The notes under the pieces were generated by a model. The model was given only the letters and a program-made list of their open reading frames with translations, had not been told where the DNA came from and did not search any database. From Petroclostridium sp. X23 (GTDB lineage Bacteria > Bacillota > Clostridia > SK-Y3), in assembly GCF_030013905.1 (NCBI RefSeq), contig NZ_CP124862.1:2235051-2299050 (forward strand): a DNA stretch of 64,000 nucleotides, written 5' to 3'. Position 1 is the stretch's first letter; each line of letters opens with the position of its first letter. Made by a program: the position numbers and the translations under genes. Positions 1 through 9,174 of the stretch are shown here, piece after piece.

Positions 1-597
1 TTTGTGGGATCGAAAAAAACTCTTCCCTAAGTGCCGCTCCAGCTCTTGCAATGTCTGCCGGGTTTTGAATTCTCCGTTGATACAATAAATAAGAGTATGA
101 CGTCCAGCCTTTTCTATGTAGAAAATCTCGTCTAACTTCACAAAAACCCGTTCATTACCTAGATTTATAGAGATCCTGGTTGTCTGCACGCACGAGGTAT
201 TATTGCTATTCTCCGCCATTTTTAACATTTGATATATACGCTGATAAGTTGACTTAACCCTTTCTTGATCAATTGGTTTTAAAATATAATCAGAAGCATA
301 TAGTTTGAAAGCATCAAGAGAGTACTCCTGATGTGCAGTAATAAATACTATAGCTATGTTAGGTTGTATTTCTCTCAATTTCTCTGCTAGCTCTATCCCT
401 TTCATATCAGGCAACTCAATATCTAAAAAAGCTACATCCGGACATTGCTCTCTAACAATCGCTATTGCATTATTCGCATTTTCTGTTGTTCCTACAACCA
501 GAGCACCTTCAAGCTTACAAAGAATTGAACAAAGCAATAACAATACTCCAGGTTCATCATCAGCCATTACAATTTTTACTGGTAACAAATTCACCAC
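1..597 (-). CDS. LytTR-family response regulator, 3' end cut by window edge
   Basis: The minus strand reads a receiver domain followed by the start of a LytTR DNA-binding domain. The acidic pocket appears as ADDE near residue 11, the phospho-acceptor Asp in AFLDIELPD, the conserved Thr in FITAH and the Lys in ILKPID. The LytTR part starts near residue 130, with the motif LQELERHLGKSFFRSHK at the window edge. Receivers of this family are phosphorylated by a membrane histidine kinase and then bind promoter repeats. An in-frame stop lies just upstream (613-615), and GTG codons at 597 and 594 are the best starts; no ATG gives the whole receiver. A c-di-GMP riboswitch lies upstream on the same strand. 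The family call is firm; the target genes are unknown. Confidence 0.9.
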   Translation of the reverse strand, partial: MVNLLPVKIVMADDEPGVLLLLCSILCKLEGALVVGTTENANNAIAIVREQCPDVAFLDIELPDMKGIELAEKLREIQPNIAIVFITAHQEYSLDAFKLYASDYILKPIDQERVKSTYQRIYQMLKMAENSNNTSCVQTTRISINLGNERVFVKLDEIFYIEKAGRHTLIYCINGEFKTRQTLQELERHLGKSFFRSHK

Positions 598-700
598 ACC
601 TTTCTTGGTTTCTTAGCAAACTTGTTAACATCTCCAATGTAAATCAAAGTCATAATGGTTGCCAAGTTATTGCAATATATAGAGCCAATTATATACATTA

Positions 701-736
701 AGGCCCACTGATGTTATACAAAGCACCAGTGAGCCT
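701..736 (-). terminator. Hairpin between riboswitch and LytTR gene, possible expression platform
   Basis: The arms AGGCTCACTGGTG and CATCAGTGGGCCT (minus strand) form a 13-bp stem with G-T pairs and a 10-nt loop, about 15 nt after the riboswitch. No clear T-run follows, so it is either a weak terminator or a structural part of the switch. Calling it the expression platform is inference from its position. Confidence 0.5.
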
Positions 737-749
737 AAAGCAGTCTAAT

Positions 750-836
750 CCCCCGGCAACCCGGCTATCATAGCGATATCAACACTCGCTTTAGACCCGT
801 GGCTTTCCGTCCTTGTCTTTCAACAAGTTTGCCCTT
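750..836 (-). ncRNA. Cyclic di-GMP-I (GEMM) riboswitch
   Basis: The minus strand carries the class I signature in order: GGGCAAAC, a short GAAA-containing P2 hairpin, GGACGGAAAGCCACGGG, the CTAA segment, a variable P3 hairpin, then ATGATAGCCGGGTTGCC. The GAAA loop and the GCCGGG receptor pair are the tertiary contact of this family. It precedes the LytTR gene on the same strand, so c-di-GMP probably controls that gene. Whether the switch is on or off cannot be read, because the downstream hairpin lacks a clean U-tract. Confidence 0.93.
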
Positions 837-875
837 ATCAAATTTATTTAGTTAGATATATCGTATATCGTATCT

Positions 876-881
876 ATTATA
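876..881 (-). promoter_or_regulatory. Probable -10 box of the riboswitch transcript
   Basis: A perfect TATAAT on the minus strand sits 39 nt before the riboswitch core. No good -35 is found at 17 nt (TTGAAC occurs at only 13 nt), so the assignment rests on the -10 and on position. Confidence 0.45.
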
Positions 882-1753
<872 letters not shown>

Positions 1754-1756
1754 TTA

Positions 1757-1785
1757 GAGAGCCTCGAAATAACATCGAGGCTCTC
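1757..1785 (-). terminator. Terminator of catabolic operon 1
   Basis: An 11-bp perfect stem (GAGAGCCTCGA and TCGAGGCTCTC) with a 7-nt loop lies about 75 nt past the mmgE-type stop codon. On the minus strand it is followed by TAAAGCTTTTTC, a short interrupted T-run, as expected for the end of the leftward operon. Confidence 0.75.
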
Positions 1786-1860
1786 CAAAATAAATCCTGG
1801 TATTCAGAAAATGCTATACAACTTTGAAGTATCTCATACAAAACCGCTTTTAAGTGTCAC

Positions 1861-3225
1861 TTATACCAGTTTTGATGAAAAATCACGCATTGACGCAAAT
1901 TCTTCCACTTTACTGATCCGTTCGGATAGTTGAGTGGCAACAGCTTCAGAAACAATATTAGCAGACAGCTTCTTATATTTGTTGTAAAGTTCATCATAGG
2001 TGAATGGAGAGATAGCAGATCCCTTGGGATCCATAATCTCCTCGTGCAAAACGGTGCCATCCTCAAAAAAGACACTGACCTTGGCAGAGAAATGTTGGGG
2101 ATACCAAGTCTCTTGCTCTGGATCAAATTCTGTCTCCACCTTCTTGGCAAGCTCCAAAACCGACTGATCACTCAATATGTCATTGCTTAAGTATGGAGTA
2201 GGGTCGGCCAAATCACCGAGACAGGCCATGGCCAACGTAAATGGCAGGCTGTATTGAGCGGCAAGAATAGAATCTGGAGTGAACACATTATGTGTATGCG
2301 CCAAATTTTTACTGCCAAATACAAGAATTTTTTGTATCTTTGCAGCATCAAAAATAGGATTCTGCTTCATTCGATCGATACACTCAACGGAGGTATGCAA
2401 CACTCCACAGGTTGGAGAGGGTTTAAAGGTCGTGTCAATTATTGCATAAGACTCTCCCAATCCATCGGTTAACCTGTCCCAGAGAATCTTTGAGCTGTCA
2501 TCCCGGAACACGCGGCAGAAACCGAGCTCAGCTTCAAAAATTCCAGCAGGTCCAGTAAATCCCTTTTCGGCAAGCTGAGACACAATAACACCCTGCTGTG
2601 CAGATTTACCGGCGTGAATGCGTTTAACCATAGAACCGCTGATTGAGAATTGTGTCAGGCCGGATGCCAAAGAACCGGCAATACCAAAGGCATTCTCCGT
2701 TTGATCCGCCGTCAGACCTAAAAGCTTGCAGCAACCTGCAGTTGCTCCAAAGGTTCCAAAAGATGCGGTGGGATGAAAACCTTTTGCTATGTGAGCACCA
2801 GCAATGGTTGAACCGACTCTTACCATCACCTCATAGCCGGCCACAATAGCCTCAATCGTACGCTTTCCGCTAATTCCTCGCTCCTCTGCCAGAGCCAAAA
2901 CGGCCGGGATAACACAAGCGCCGGGATGCGATATGGAAATTGCACTCACGTCATCTAATTCAAATCCGTGGGCACAAGAACCGTTCGCCAGTGCAGCATT
3001 GGCTGGATTAAACGCCTGTTCAAAATCAGGGAGAATCGTTGCGTGACCTGAATTCCCCTGTTTACTGTAATCAATAATAATCTTTCCCATGTCTGTCTGT
3101 GTCGCAAAAAGCGTACAACCAAAATAATCTAATAGGCATTTCTTAACAGAGGCTACAACTTCCTTAGGAAGTTTTTCGTATTGAAGTGAACTTACAAATT
3201 CAGCTAATTGACGTGTTTGACCCAT
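1861..3225 (-). CDS. MmgE/PrpD family protein
   Basis: This 454-residue protein has the full length of the MmgE/PrpD family, which includes 2-methylcitrate dehydratase, cis-aconitate decarboxylase and iminodisuccinate epimerase. Typical family segments are visible: HGFELDD near residue 85, SHPGA about 10 residues later, GFHPT near 149 and KRIHAGKSAQQG near 205, which carry the Asp, His and Lys residues of the active site in this fold. It is the last gene of the leftward operon; the start follows TGGAGGAATATTAAG. Beside a PrpF-type isomerase, an aconitase-type hydratase and a PrpB-type lyase it probably acts on a branched tricarboxylate or dicarboxylate. Dehydratase, decarboxylase and epimerase roles cannot be told apart from sequence alone. 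Confidence 0.88.
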   Translation of the reverse strand: MGQTRQLAEFVSSLQYEKLPKEVVASVKKCLLDYFGCTLFATQTDMGKIIIDYSKQGNSGHATILPDFEQAFNPANAALANGSCAHGFELDDVSAISISHPGACVIPAVLALAEERGISGKRTIEAIVAGYEVMVRVGSTIAGAHIAKGFHPTASFGTFGATAGCCKLLGLTADQTENAFGIAGSLASGLTQFSISGSMVKRIHAGKSAQQGVIVSQLAEKGFTGPAGIFEAELGFCRVFRDDSSKILWDRLTDGLGESYAIIDTTFKPSPTCGVLHTSVECIDRMKQNPIFDAAKIQKILVFGSKNLAHTHNVFTPDSILAAQYSLPFTLAMACLGDLADPTPYLSNDILSDQSVLELAKKVETEFDPEQETWYPQHFSAKVSVFFEDGTVLHEEIMDPKGSAISPFTYDELYNKYKKLSANIVSEAVATQLSERISKVEEFASMRDFSSKLV

Positions 3226-3269
3226 CTTAATATTCCTCCATATCTTTATTTTTGGAAATTTTATGTTCC

Positions 3270-3986
3270 TTATAAATCAGCTTTCTTTTCTCCCATCATA
3301 ACCAATTGAGTACAACGGCGTATTCCATTCTTCTTATATAAAGAAAAAACATTTTTTGCCTCCTGTAGAATCTCATCGTACTGAGCTCGCTCTTTGAGTA
3401 ATTGTGCTTTTTCTACGATTTGTTCTGCCTTAATACTCAACTTTTTGTCAAGTTCAGGATCAGTTTCGTGGTCTTCGAATATATGAGTATTGTCAAGGCA
3501 AAGCCCCATAAACCACGCACTTAGTTCAGCATTAGTACTAGTTTCTACCTGATATATCCCAAGAGCTCGGTCTATTTTACTTTCAAGATGGTGAAGCGCA
3601 ACATGTGTCTGTTGAGCTAAATCTTGATTATCACAGAACATTTCATTAATAATTAAGGTTCCTCCGGTTTTTAACACGCGAAGCATCTCCTTAATCACGT
3701 CATCAATATTCTCAATATGGTGTAGAGAATTAGATACACAAACCGAGTCAAAGAATATGTCAGGATACCTAAGTTTTTGGGCATCCATTACCTCGAAGAT
3801 AATGCCACTGTCATGAAATTTTTCTTTTGCTTTGGCAATTGTTTTCTCCGAATTGTCGATTGCATATATCACTGTTGTTTCAGGGAGTCCAGCTTTAAGT
3901 TTAAATGCAAACTCACCATAACGTGTAGCAACATCTAGAACTTTTCCACCGGGCAGTTTTCCAAGTTCTTCTTTTAGGTGAATCAT
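3270..3986 (-). CDS. Class I SAM-dependent methyltransferase
   Basis: The 238-residue protein starts almost directly in a Rossmann-type SAM-binding fold. Motif I reads KVLDVATRYGEF (usual form DVGCGTG), followed by the acidic YAIDNSEK strand end, EVMDAQKL, and SNSLHHIENIDDVIKEMLRVL, typical of UbiE-like enzymes. The C-terminal 90 residues are helical and not diagnostic. It lies 44 nt before the MmgE gene in the same operon, with AAGGAAGG ahead of the ATG. The substrate is unknown. Its place in a carboxylate-degradation operon is unusual and hints at methylation of a pathway intermediate or a regulatory side reaction, but that is speculation. Confidence 0.8.
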   Translation of the reverse strand: MIHLKEELGKLPGGKVLDVATRYGEFAFKLKAGLPETTVIYAIDNSEKTIAKAKEKFHDSGIIFEVMDAQKLRYPDIFFDSVCVSNSLHHIENIDDVIKEMLRVLKTGGTLIINEMFCDNQDLAQQTHVALHHLESKIDRALGIYQVETSTNAELSAWFMGLCLDNTHIFEDHETDPELDKKLSIKAEQIVEKAQLLKERAQYDEILQEAKNVFSLYKKNGIRRCTQLVMMGEKKADL

Positions 3987-4098
3987 CTATACCATTTCCT
4001 TCCTTGTACTAAAGCCACACAGTAAAATTATTAAAAGTATGTTGCACCAATCTTAAAAAAGTGGGGAGATTTACTATTAAATATAAAAATAAATCACT

Positions 4099-5244
4099 CT
4101 ACTTTTCTATTCTGGCTTTTTCTACATAGGCGTATCCCTCCATGATTCTTCTGGCAGTACGAATAAATGCAGCCTTTTTAACTATACCATCTTCCACTTC
4201 AGCTATCACCGGAATTACGCCGGCAGGATGACCGATACGAATAGATGTAATTTGATTAATGTTTGCAATTATCTGATTGACTATTGTTCCGGGAATTTTT
4301 GCTGCCACACCTGTACAAATAGTTGCCGTTCCAGCATACGCTTTATGCAGTACCTGCATATACATAAGCCTGGAAACGAAATCAACATCTTCTTTATGGA
4401 TTGTATTTCCTGTAGTAAAGTCGATATAATCCGCAGCTTCAGTTATGAACGCAATCATTGGAAATGCGGGCGACTTTTTTGTGGCCTCCTCAGTCGTAGC
4501 CGCCATGCCAATCATTACACAGCATTTAGCACGAATTTCTTCTAAATAACTGAGCAGTTCTGCATTGCCATCTATCTCAGCAGGAGTTTCAGTACCCTTC
4601 ATATTGACAGAACTTGCACGCAGAAATACCATAGGATTTGCAACGTCAACGATTGAAACTTCTACCGGACCACGGCTTGTTTCAATCACATCAACTACAT
4701 TACCTGTTGGAAGCATCTTGCCCGTAGCAGCACCAGCTGTTTCAGAAAAGTCTAAAAGAACAGGTGCTGACGTGCCTGGCACACCGTCGATTTTGCAATC
4801 GCCGGTTACCTTTGATTTTCCGTTTTTTACCTGAACCTCGGAATAAAGCAGTTTCTTGGTGTTAGTGTTATAAATACATACCTTGGTAACAGGCTCTACA
4901 GCGGTAACCATAGACTCGTCAATAGCGAAAGGCCCGACACTTGAAGATATGTTGCCACAATTACCACTATAATCAATATATGAATCGTTGATTGCAACTT
5001 GACCAAAAGTATAATCTACATCCGCATCCGGATGCGTTGGTGGCCCAATAATCGCTAATTTACTAGTAAGTGAGTCTGCACCCGCAAGTCCATCAATTTG
5101 GCGAACATCGGGGCTTCCAAAAATCTCCAAAATAACCTTATCTCTAAGTTCGGAGTCTGAAGGAAGATCGTTGGACTTCAGAAAGATAGCCCTACTTGTA
5201 CCTCCTCTCATAATTACACATGGAACGCGAAACTGATCACTCAT
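4099..5244 (-). CDS. PrpF-family isomerase, 3-methylitaconate delta-isomerase-like
   Basis: This 381-residue protein has the PrpF hallmarks: IMRGGTSRAIFLK at the N-terminus, the DGLAGADSLTSKLAI segment near residue 55, DYSGNCGNISSSVGPFA near 90 with the conserved Cys, and GHPAGVIPV near the C-terminus. PrpF proteins shift a double bond in aconitate-type acids; the family includes 3-methylitaconate delta-isomerase (Mii) of nicotinate fermentation. The same operon carries a DmdAB-like hydratase and a dimethylmalate-lyase-like gene, which favours the Mii reaction (3-methylitaconate to 2,3-dimethylmaleate). A related copy lies at 28887-30047 and a decayed one at 23689-24749. The start follows GAGGGAGGTATTTTA. 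Confidence 0.85.
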   Translation of the reverse strand: MSDQFRVPCVIMRGGTSRAIFLKSNDLPSDSELRDKVILEIFGSPDVRQIDGLAGADSLTSKLAIIGPPTHPDADVDYTFGQVAINDSYIDYSGNCGNISSSVGPFAIDESMVTAVEPVTKVCIYNTNTKKLLYSEVQVKNGKSKVTGDCKIDGVPGTSAPVLLDFSETAGAATGKMLPTGNVVDVIETSRGPVEVSIVDVANPMVFLRASSVNMKGTETPAEIDGNAELLSYLEEIRAKCCVMIGMAATTEEATKKSPAFPMIAFITEAADYIDFTTGNTIHKEDVDFVSRLMYMQVLHKAYAGTATICTGVAAKIPGTIVNQIIANINQITSIRIGHPAGVIPVIAEVEDGIVKKAAFIRTARRIMEGYAYVEKARIEK

Positions 5245-5453
5245 TAAAATACCTCCCTCAATAATCTTTCATTTTCTTTGAATATCTCGCTTAATCTTAG
5301 ATTTTTGTCTTTTTTATCATAAGCCTCTTGGACGGCAGTACATATTTTTAAAATATATGGAAGTAATAGTGTAACCTTAATAAACCTACATACTTTTTGG
5401 TATATTGGGGCCCACGGTATCCACTATTCTCTGGCGGCAAACCCTCCCATTTC

Positions 5454-5736
5454 TCACGGGATCAATGTCCCAACTCCAATAGAAGACTTGGCAGCTTCAA
5501 CTAGTTGTTCTGCTTTTTTGATGCCTACCCCACGTTTAACCTCTTGGCGCCAAAAGGCTAATAGTGTGAATGGCTCCATTTTAGCAATCTTTGAAGGTAA
5601 GGCTAACTCTTTTAATGTCATAAGAGCAGTTTTTCCTTCCCAGTCTCCAAAAACTGTGCAAAACTCCGTGAAGTATATATCCAGCCATCTTGTTACCCTG
5701 TTTTTGATACCACTAACGGTATATTTGCTTTCCTTC
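5454..5736 (-). pseudogene. IS110-type transposase, internal fragment
   Basis: Directly after the DUF1847 stop codon the minus strand encodes about 93 residues, including RVTRWLDIYFTEFCTVFGDW, GKTALMTLKE and FWRQEVKRGVG, up to a TGA. This matches the middle region of IS110/IS116/IS902 DEDD transposases, between the catalytic N-terminal domain and the C-terminal domain. Start, catalytic residues and C-terminus are missing. It splits the catabolic operon between DUF1847 and the PrpF gene and differs from the complete IS110 transposase at 30464. Confidence 0.8.
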
Positions 5737-6390
5737 TTAGTCTCTAATTTCCTGTTTTTTTAAGCAAGCAATAAAATTATTTAATCTCTTGTTAAAATAA
5801 CCATCAGCCATATAGAGCGCAACCATAGCATTGTGACCCAGAGCACGATCTTTACTGGACAGAACAGTCACAGGCGCTTTTGCGTGTCTAATGAAAGTAG
5901 AGTCGTGTCCTACGCACAAGCCAAGAAGAATATTGAAATCCACGTTGGCTTCGTTAAGATATTCCGCTTGGAAGCCGGGGTTACACATGGCCTCAAATTG
6001 CCCCTGCCTGACCTGCTCTTCATTGCTGATTCCGATTGCGCTTTTGGAAATACTACAGGATTTACAGCAAATCGCAGACACCTCAAAATCATTGTTCCTA
6101 AGGATATTTACCAGTGTAGCCGCTTCTTTTGAAAGACCTGCACAGAATCCAATTCCAATTTTCTTATATCCAAGACGATAAGCTAAATGCATGGTCTCTT
6201 CTACCCTAGTATGCAGGCAATAGCCCTTTGCCTCTACAACCGCTGCTTCTTTTAATATTCTAATTTCATCAGGAGAATAACGTCCTAACACGCTTTCAGT
6301 AGTAGCGCCAATGCTTGGGCAACCATTTGGAAACTTATCTGGTTGGTTTGTACGACAAGGCTTATTGGAGCAGTCGGCACATGTAAACAT
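5737..6390 (-). CDS. DUF1847 cysteine-rich metal-binding protein
   Basis: The 217-residue protein opens with MFTCADCSNKPCRTNQPDKF and has further cysteines in NGCPS, GFCAGL, ICCKSCSIS, CNPGF and GLCVGHDS, the pattern of DUF1847 proteins thought to bind metal. No catalytic function is established for the family. It starts 14 nt after the lyase gene with a strong GAGGAGGTG site, so it is co-transcribed with the catabolic enzymes. A repeat region with IS110 debris follows its stop. A redox or metal-handling role supporting the Fe-S hydratase is possible but is inference only. Confidence 0.85.
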   Translation of the reverse strand: MFTCADCSNKPCRTNQPDKFPNGCPSIGATTESVLGRYSPDEIRILKEAAVVEAKGYCLHTRVEETMHLAYRLGYKKIGIGFCAGLSKEAATLVNILRNNDFEVSAICCKSCSISKSAIGISNEEQVRQGQFEAMCNPGFQAEYLNEANVDFNILLGLCVGHDSTFIRHAKAPVTVLSSKDRALGHNAMVALYMADGYFNKRLNNFIACLKKQEIRD

Positions 6391-6404
6391 TTCTTTTCAC
6401 CTCC

Positions 6405-7271
6405 TCATTTGTTATAAAAACTTTCTTCTAATCTACGTAATTCAGGAAGACTAATCGCATTATTAAACGTCGGGAAATCGACACCATTTTCCAGGCAATT
6501 TTCAATACTCCCTGAACCCTTTAGGACATCAAGTGTGTTCATTACTGCTTTGGTAGCTGCATAGAGGGCTACAAGAGGATAAATTACAATTCTGTATCCT
6601 AATTCCTGAAGTTCTTTTTCCGAAAGCAAAGGAGTTTTTCCGTTCTCAACCATGTTGGAAATGAGCGGAACTTTGAGGGTTGCAGCAACAGTCTTAATTT
6701 CTTCAACTGACTGAGGTGCCTCAAAGAAAATAACGTCGGCACCGGCCTCAACATAGGCTTTTGCTCGATCCATAGCATCATCAAAACTGTTGGCAGCTCG
6801 TGCATCCGTGCGAGCAATAATAACAAAGTCAGGGTCTTTACGCGCATACGCAGCAGCACGAATCTTTGCTACCATTTCCTCTTTGGGGATTACAACTTTG
6901 CCTTCCATGTGTCCACAACGCTTAGGCATTAACTGATCTTCCAACTGGATAGCAGCAACACCGGCAGCCTCAAACTCCTCGACACAACGGATGACATTTA
7001 AAGTATTGCCAAAGCCAGTATCACAGTCTGCAATTATAGGAATGTTAGTGGCAAAAGCAATATTTTTCGCCATCATAGCCACTTCTGAAAAAGTCATTAG
7101 CCCGATGTCCGGACGTCCGAGTACACTTGCAGACACACCATAACCTGTCATATAAGCAACGTCAAAACCAGCATTTTCGATCAGCTTTGCGGACCACACA
7201 TCATATGCACCAGGGGCTGAAATTATTTTTCCAGAATTAATCAATTCACGAAGAGCTTTTACTTTAGACAT
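6405..7271 (-). CDS. Isocitrate lyase/PEP-mutase family lyase, 2,3-dimethylmalate lyase-like
   Basis: The 288-residue protein is a TIM barrel of the ICL/PEPM superfamily. Visible landmarks are SAPGAYDVWSAKL near residue 20, the metal-binding ADCDTGFGN near 85, the lyase signature EDQLMPKRCGHM near 115 with its catalytic Cys, and IIARTDARA near 155. The family includes 2-methylisocitrate lyase (PrpB), oxaloacetate decarboxylases and dimethylmalate lyase (Dml). Adjacent DmdAB-like subunits and a Mii-like isomerase favour cleavage of 2,3-dimethylmalate to propionate and pyruvate. 2-Methylisocitrate cleavage remains an alternative. It lies 12 nt after dmdB, with GAGGTG ahead of ATG. Confidence 0.87.
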   Translation of the reverse strand: MSKVKALRELINSGKIISAPGAYDVWSAKLIENAGFDVAYMTGYGVSASVLGRPDIGLMTFSEVAMMAKNIAFATNIPIIADCDTGFGNTLNVIRCVEEFEAAGVAAIQLEDQLMPKRCGHMEGKVVIPKEEMVAKIRAAAYARKDPDFVIIARTDARAANSFDDAMDRAKAYVEAGADVIFFEAPQSVEEIKTVAATLKVPLISNMVENGKTPLLSEKELQELGYRIVIYPLVALYAATKAVMNTLDVLKGSGSIENCLENGVDFPTFNNAISLPELRRLEESFYNK

Positions 7272-7283
7272 TTTTTCACCTCA

Positions 7284-7778
7284 TTAATTTTTCTCTATAT
7301 TTAAATCTGATATTAATTTTTTCTTAATTCCGCCAGCCTTTACAATTTCCATTATAGAAGGAGGAAATGGAACAAAAAAGTATTTCTTACCAGTCGTCTT
7401 ATTTTCAATAACTCCTTCAATAACAGCTACTTCAATTTCGTCACCATCAGATATGGCTTTTGCCGCTTCAGCAGACTCAAGAACGAGTAAACCCAAGTTA
7501 ATCGCATTTCGATAAAAGATACGAGCAAAGCTCTCTGCAATAACACAATTAACACCTGACGCAAGAATGCTTATTGGAGCATGCTCACGGGATGAGCCGC
7601 AGCCAAAGTTCGTTCCGGCTACAATGACATCGCCCCGCTTCACTTTATTCACAAACTCGGGGTCTGCTCCCTCCATGCAAATATTTCCGAGATCTTTTGC
7701 ATCGGACAGGGATAAATACTTGCCGGGAACGATAAGGTCTGTATCAATATTGTTACCGAATTTATGTGCTGTTCCCAT
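7284..7778 (-). CDS. Aconitase-type hydratase small subunit (DmdB/LeuD-like)
   Basis: The 164-residue protein is a swivel-domain small subunit of the LeuD/homoaconitase type. It shows FGNNIDTDLIVPGKYL, AGTNFGCGSSREHAPI and ARIFYRNAINLGL, where the GSSRE loop contacts the substrate. It pairs with the large subunit just upstream, and its ATG overlaps the large-subunit TGA by one base (TGATG), implying translational coupling. Isopropylmalate, citraconate and dimethylmaleate hydratases share this architecture. The neighbouring lyase and PrpF genes favour dimethylmaleate hydratase. A second pair lies at 21815-23582. Confidence 0.88.
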   Translation of the reverse strand: MGTAHKFGNNIDTDLIVPGKYLSLSDAKDLGNICMEGADPEFVNKVKRGDVIVAGTNFGCGSSREHAPISILASGVNCVIAESFARIFYRNAINLGLLVLESAEAAKAISDGDEIEVAVIEGVIENKTTGKKYFFVPFPPSIMEIVKAGGIKKKLISDLNIEKN

Positions 7779-9040
7779 CAGAGCACCTCCTTTGGATCTG
7801 CAATCTTACCTGCAACTGCAGATGCGGCAGCTACATAAGCTCCCGACAGATAGACCTCAGAAGTGGGATGACCCATTCTGCCGACAAAGTTTCGGTTTGT
7901 TGTGGAAACGGTACGCTCACCAGCGGCGAGAATGCCCATATGTCCGCCAAAGCAGGGACCGCAGGTTGGCGTGGAAACCGCCGCGCCCGCATCGAGGAAT
8001 ATATCCACCAGACCCTCATTCACAGCCTGACGGTATATCTCCTGAGTAGCGGGAATAACGATCGTGCGGACATTGGAAGCGACCTTATTGCCTTTCAGCA
8101 CTGAAGCGGCAGCACGCAAATCCTCAAGGCGACCGTTTGTGCAGGATCCAATGATGGACTGGTCTATGCGGACATCCTTGATCTCTCTGGCAGGTTTGAC
8201 ATTACTTGGAAGATGCGGGCATGCAACCAATGGTTGCAACTGACTGGCATCCCACTCGTAAACTGCTGCATATTCAGCGTCGGGATCGCTTTCATAGACT
8301 GTGTACTTCCTACCAGTTCGGTTGTGCTCATTTACATATTCAATGGTCTTCTCGTCAGGAGCTATGATGCCGTTTTTGGCGCCTGCTTCGATAGCCATAT
8401 TGCAGATGGTAAACCTGCTGTCCATTGACAGTTCACTAATAGCCTGCCCAGCAAATTCCATAGCCATATACAGTGCACCATCCACTCCAATCTTGCCAAT
8501 GATGTAAAGAATGAAGTCTTTACCAGTAACATATTCGGGGCAGGAACCACTAAAAATGAACTTTTTTGTATGGGGTACCTTAATCCAAATTTCACCGGTA
8601 CCCATACCCACTGCTACGTCGGTGCTTCCCATACCTGTGCTGAATGCTCCTAAAGCTCCATAAGTACAGGTGTGGGAGTCTCCCCCAATCAAGATATCAC
8701 CTGGCAATACAAGGCCCTGCTCAGGTAGAAGAGCGTGCTCAATGCCCATTTTGCCAACGTCAAAAAAATTCTTAATCTTGCAGTCGCGGGCAAAATCACG
8801 ATTGGCTTTGCTCTGCGTCGCAGCGTTGATCGTTGCATTGGGCGTAAAATGGTCGTTGACTAGGTATACACGTTCATTGTCAAATACTTCTTTAAAACCC
8901 ATTTTGTAAAACTCTCGCACCGCAATGGGCCCCGACACGTCATTAGCCAGTAGACAATCAAGTTTCGTGGTAATCAGTTCTCCGGGAACCACATGGTCTT
9001 TCCCACAGTGAGCAGCAAGTATTTTCTCAGTTATTGTCAA
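7778..9040 (-). CDS. Aconitase-type hydratase large subunit (DmdA/LeuC-like)
   Basis: This 420-residue Fe-S hydro-lyase large subunit carries the three cluster cysteines: one in [13 protein letters not shown] and two in [13 protein letters not shown]. The N-terminus [16 protein letters not shown] is typical of the LeuC/homoaconitase group, and [13 protein letters not shown] lies near residue 115. The chosen start is a TTG at 9040-9038, 8 nt after AAGGGAG; an upstream ATG at 9124 would add an unlikely extension. With DmdB it should add water to a maleate-type double bond; dimethylmaleate is the best guess from context. The [4Fe-4S] cluster implies anaerobic function. Confidence 0.88.
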   Translation of the reverse strand: MTITEKILAAHCGKDHVVPGELITTKLDCLLANDVSGPIAVREFYKMGFKEVFDNERVYLVNDHFTPNATINAATQSKANRDFARDCKIKNFFDVGKMGIEHALLPEQGLVLPGDILIGGDSHTCTYGALGAFSTGMGSTDVAVGMGTGEIWIKVPHTKKFIFSGSCPEYVTGKDFILYIIGKIGVDGALYMAMEFAGQAISELSMDSRFTICNMAIEAGAKNGIIAPDEKTIEYVNEHNRTGRKYTVYESDPDAEYAAVYEWDASQLQPLVACPHLPSNVKPAREIKDVRIDQSIIGSCTNGRLEDLRAAASVLKGNKVASNVRTIVIPATQEIYRQAVNEGLVDIFLDAGAAVSTPTCGPCFGGHMGILAAGERTVSTTNRNFVGRMGHPTSEVYLSGAYVAAASAVAGKIADPKEVL

Positions 9041-9174
9041 TATTTTCACTCCCTTATAACTTGTTAGAATGATAAGTCTTACTATAGATTTTGGATAATC
9101 AATGCTGTAGCCCCTACCCGTCAAGGCTACTGCATTGTAGCAGATAAAATCAAAAGTTATACATTACCGATCCC

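Noticed and set aside
7567..8104. Long plus-strand frames opposite the hydratase genes
   Set aside because: They are antisense to well-conserved dmdA/dmdB-type genes, lack ribosome sites and have no recognisable domains.
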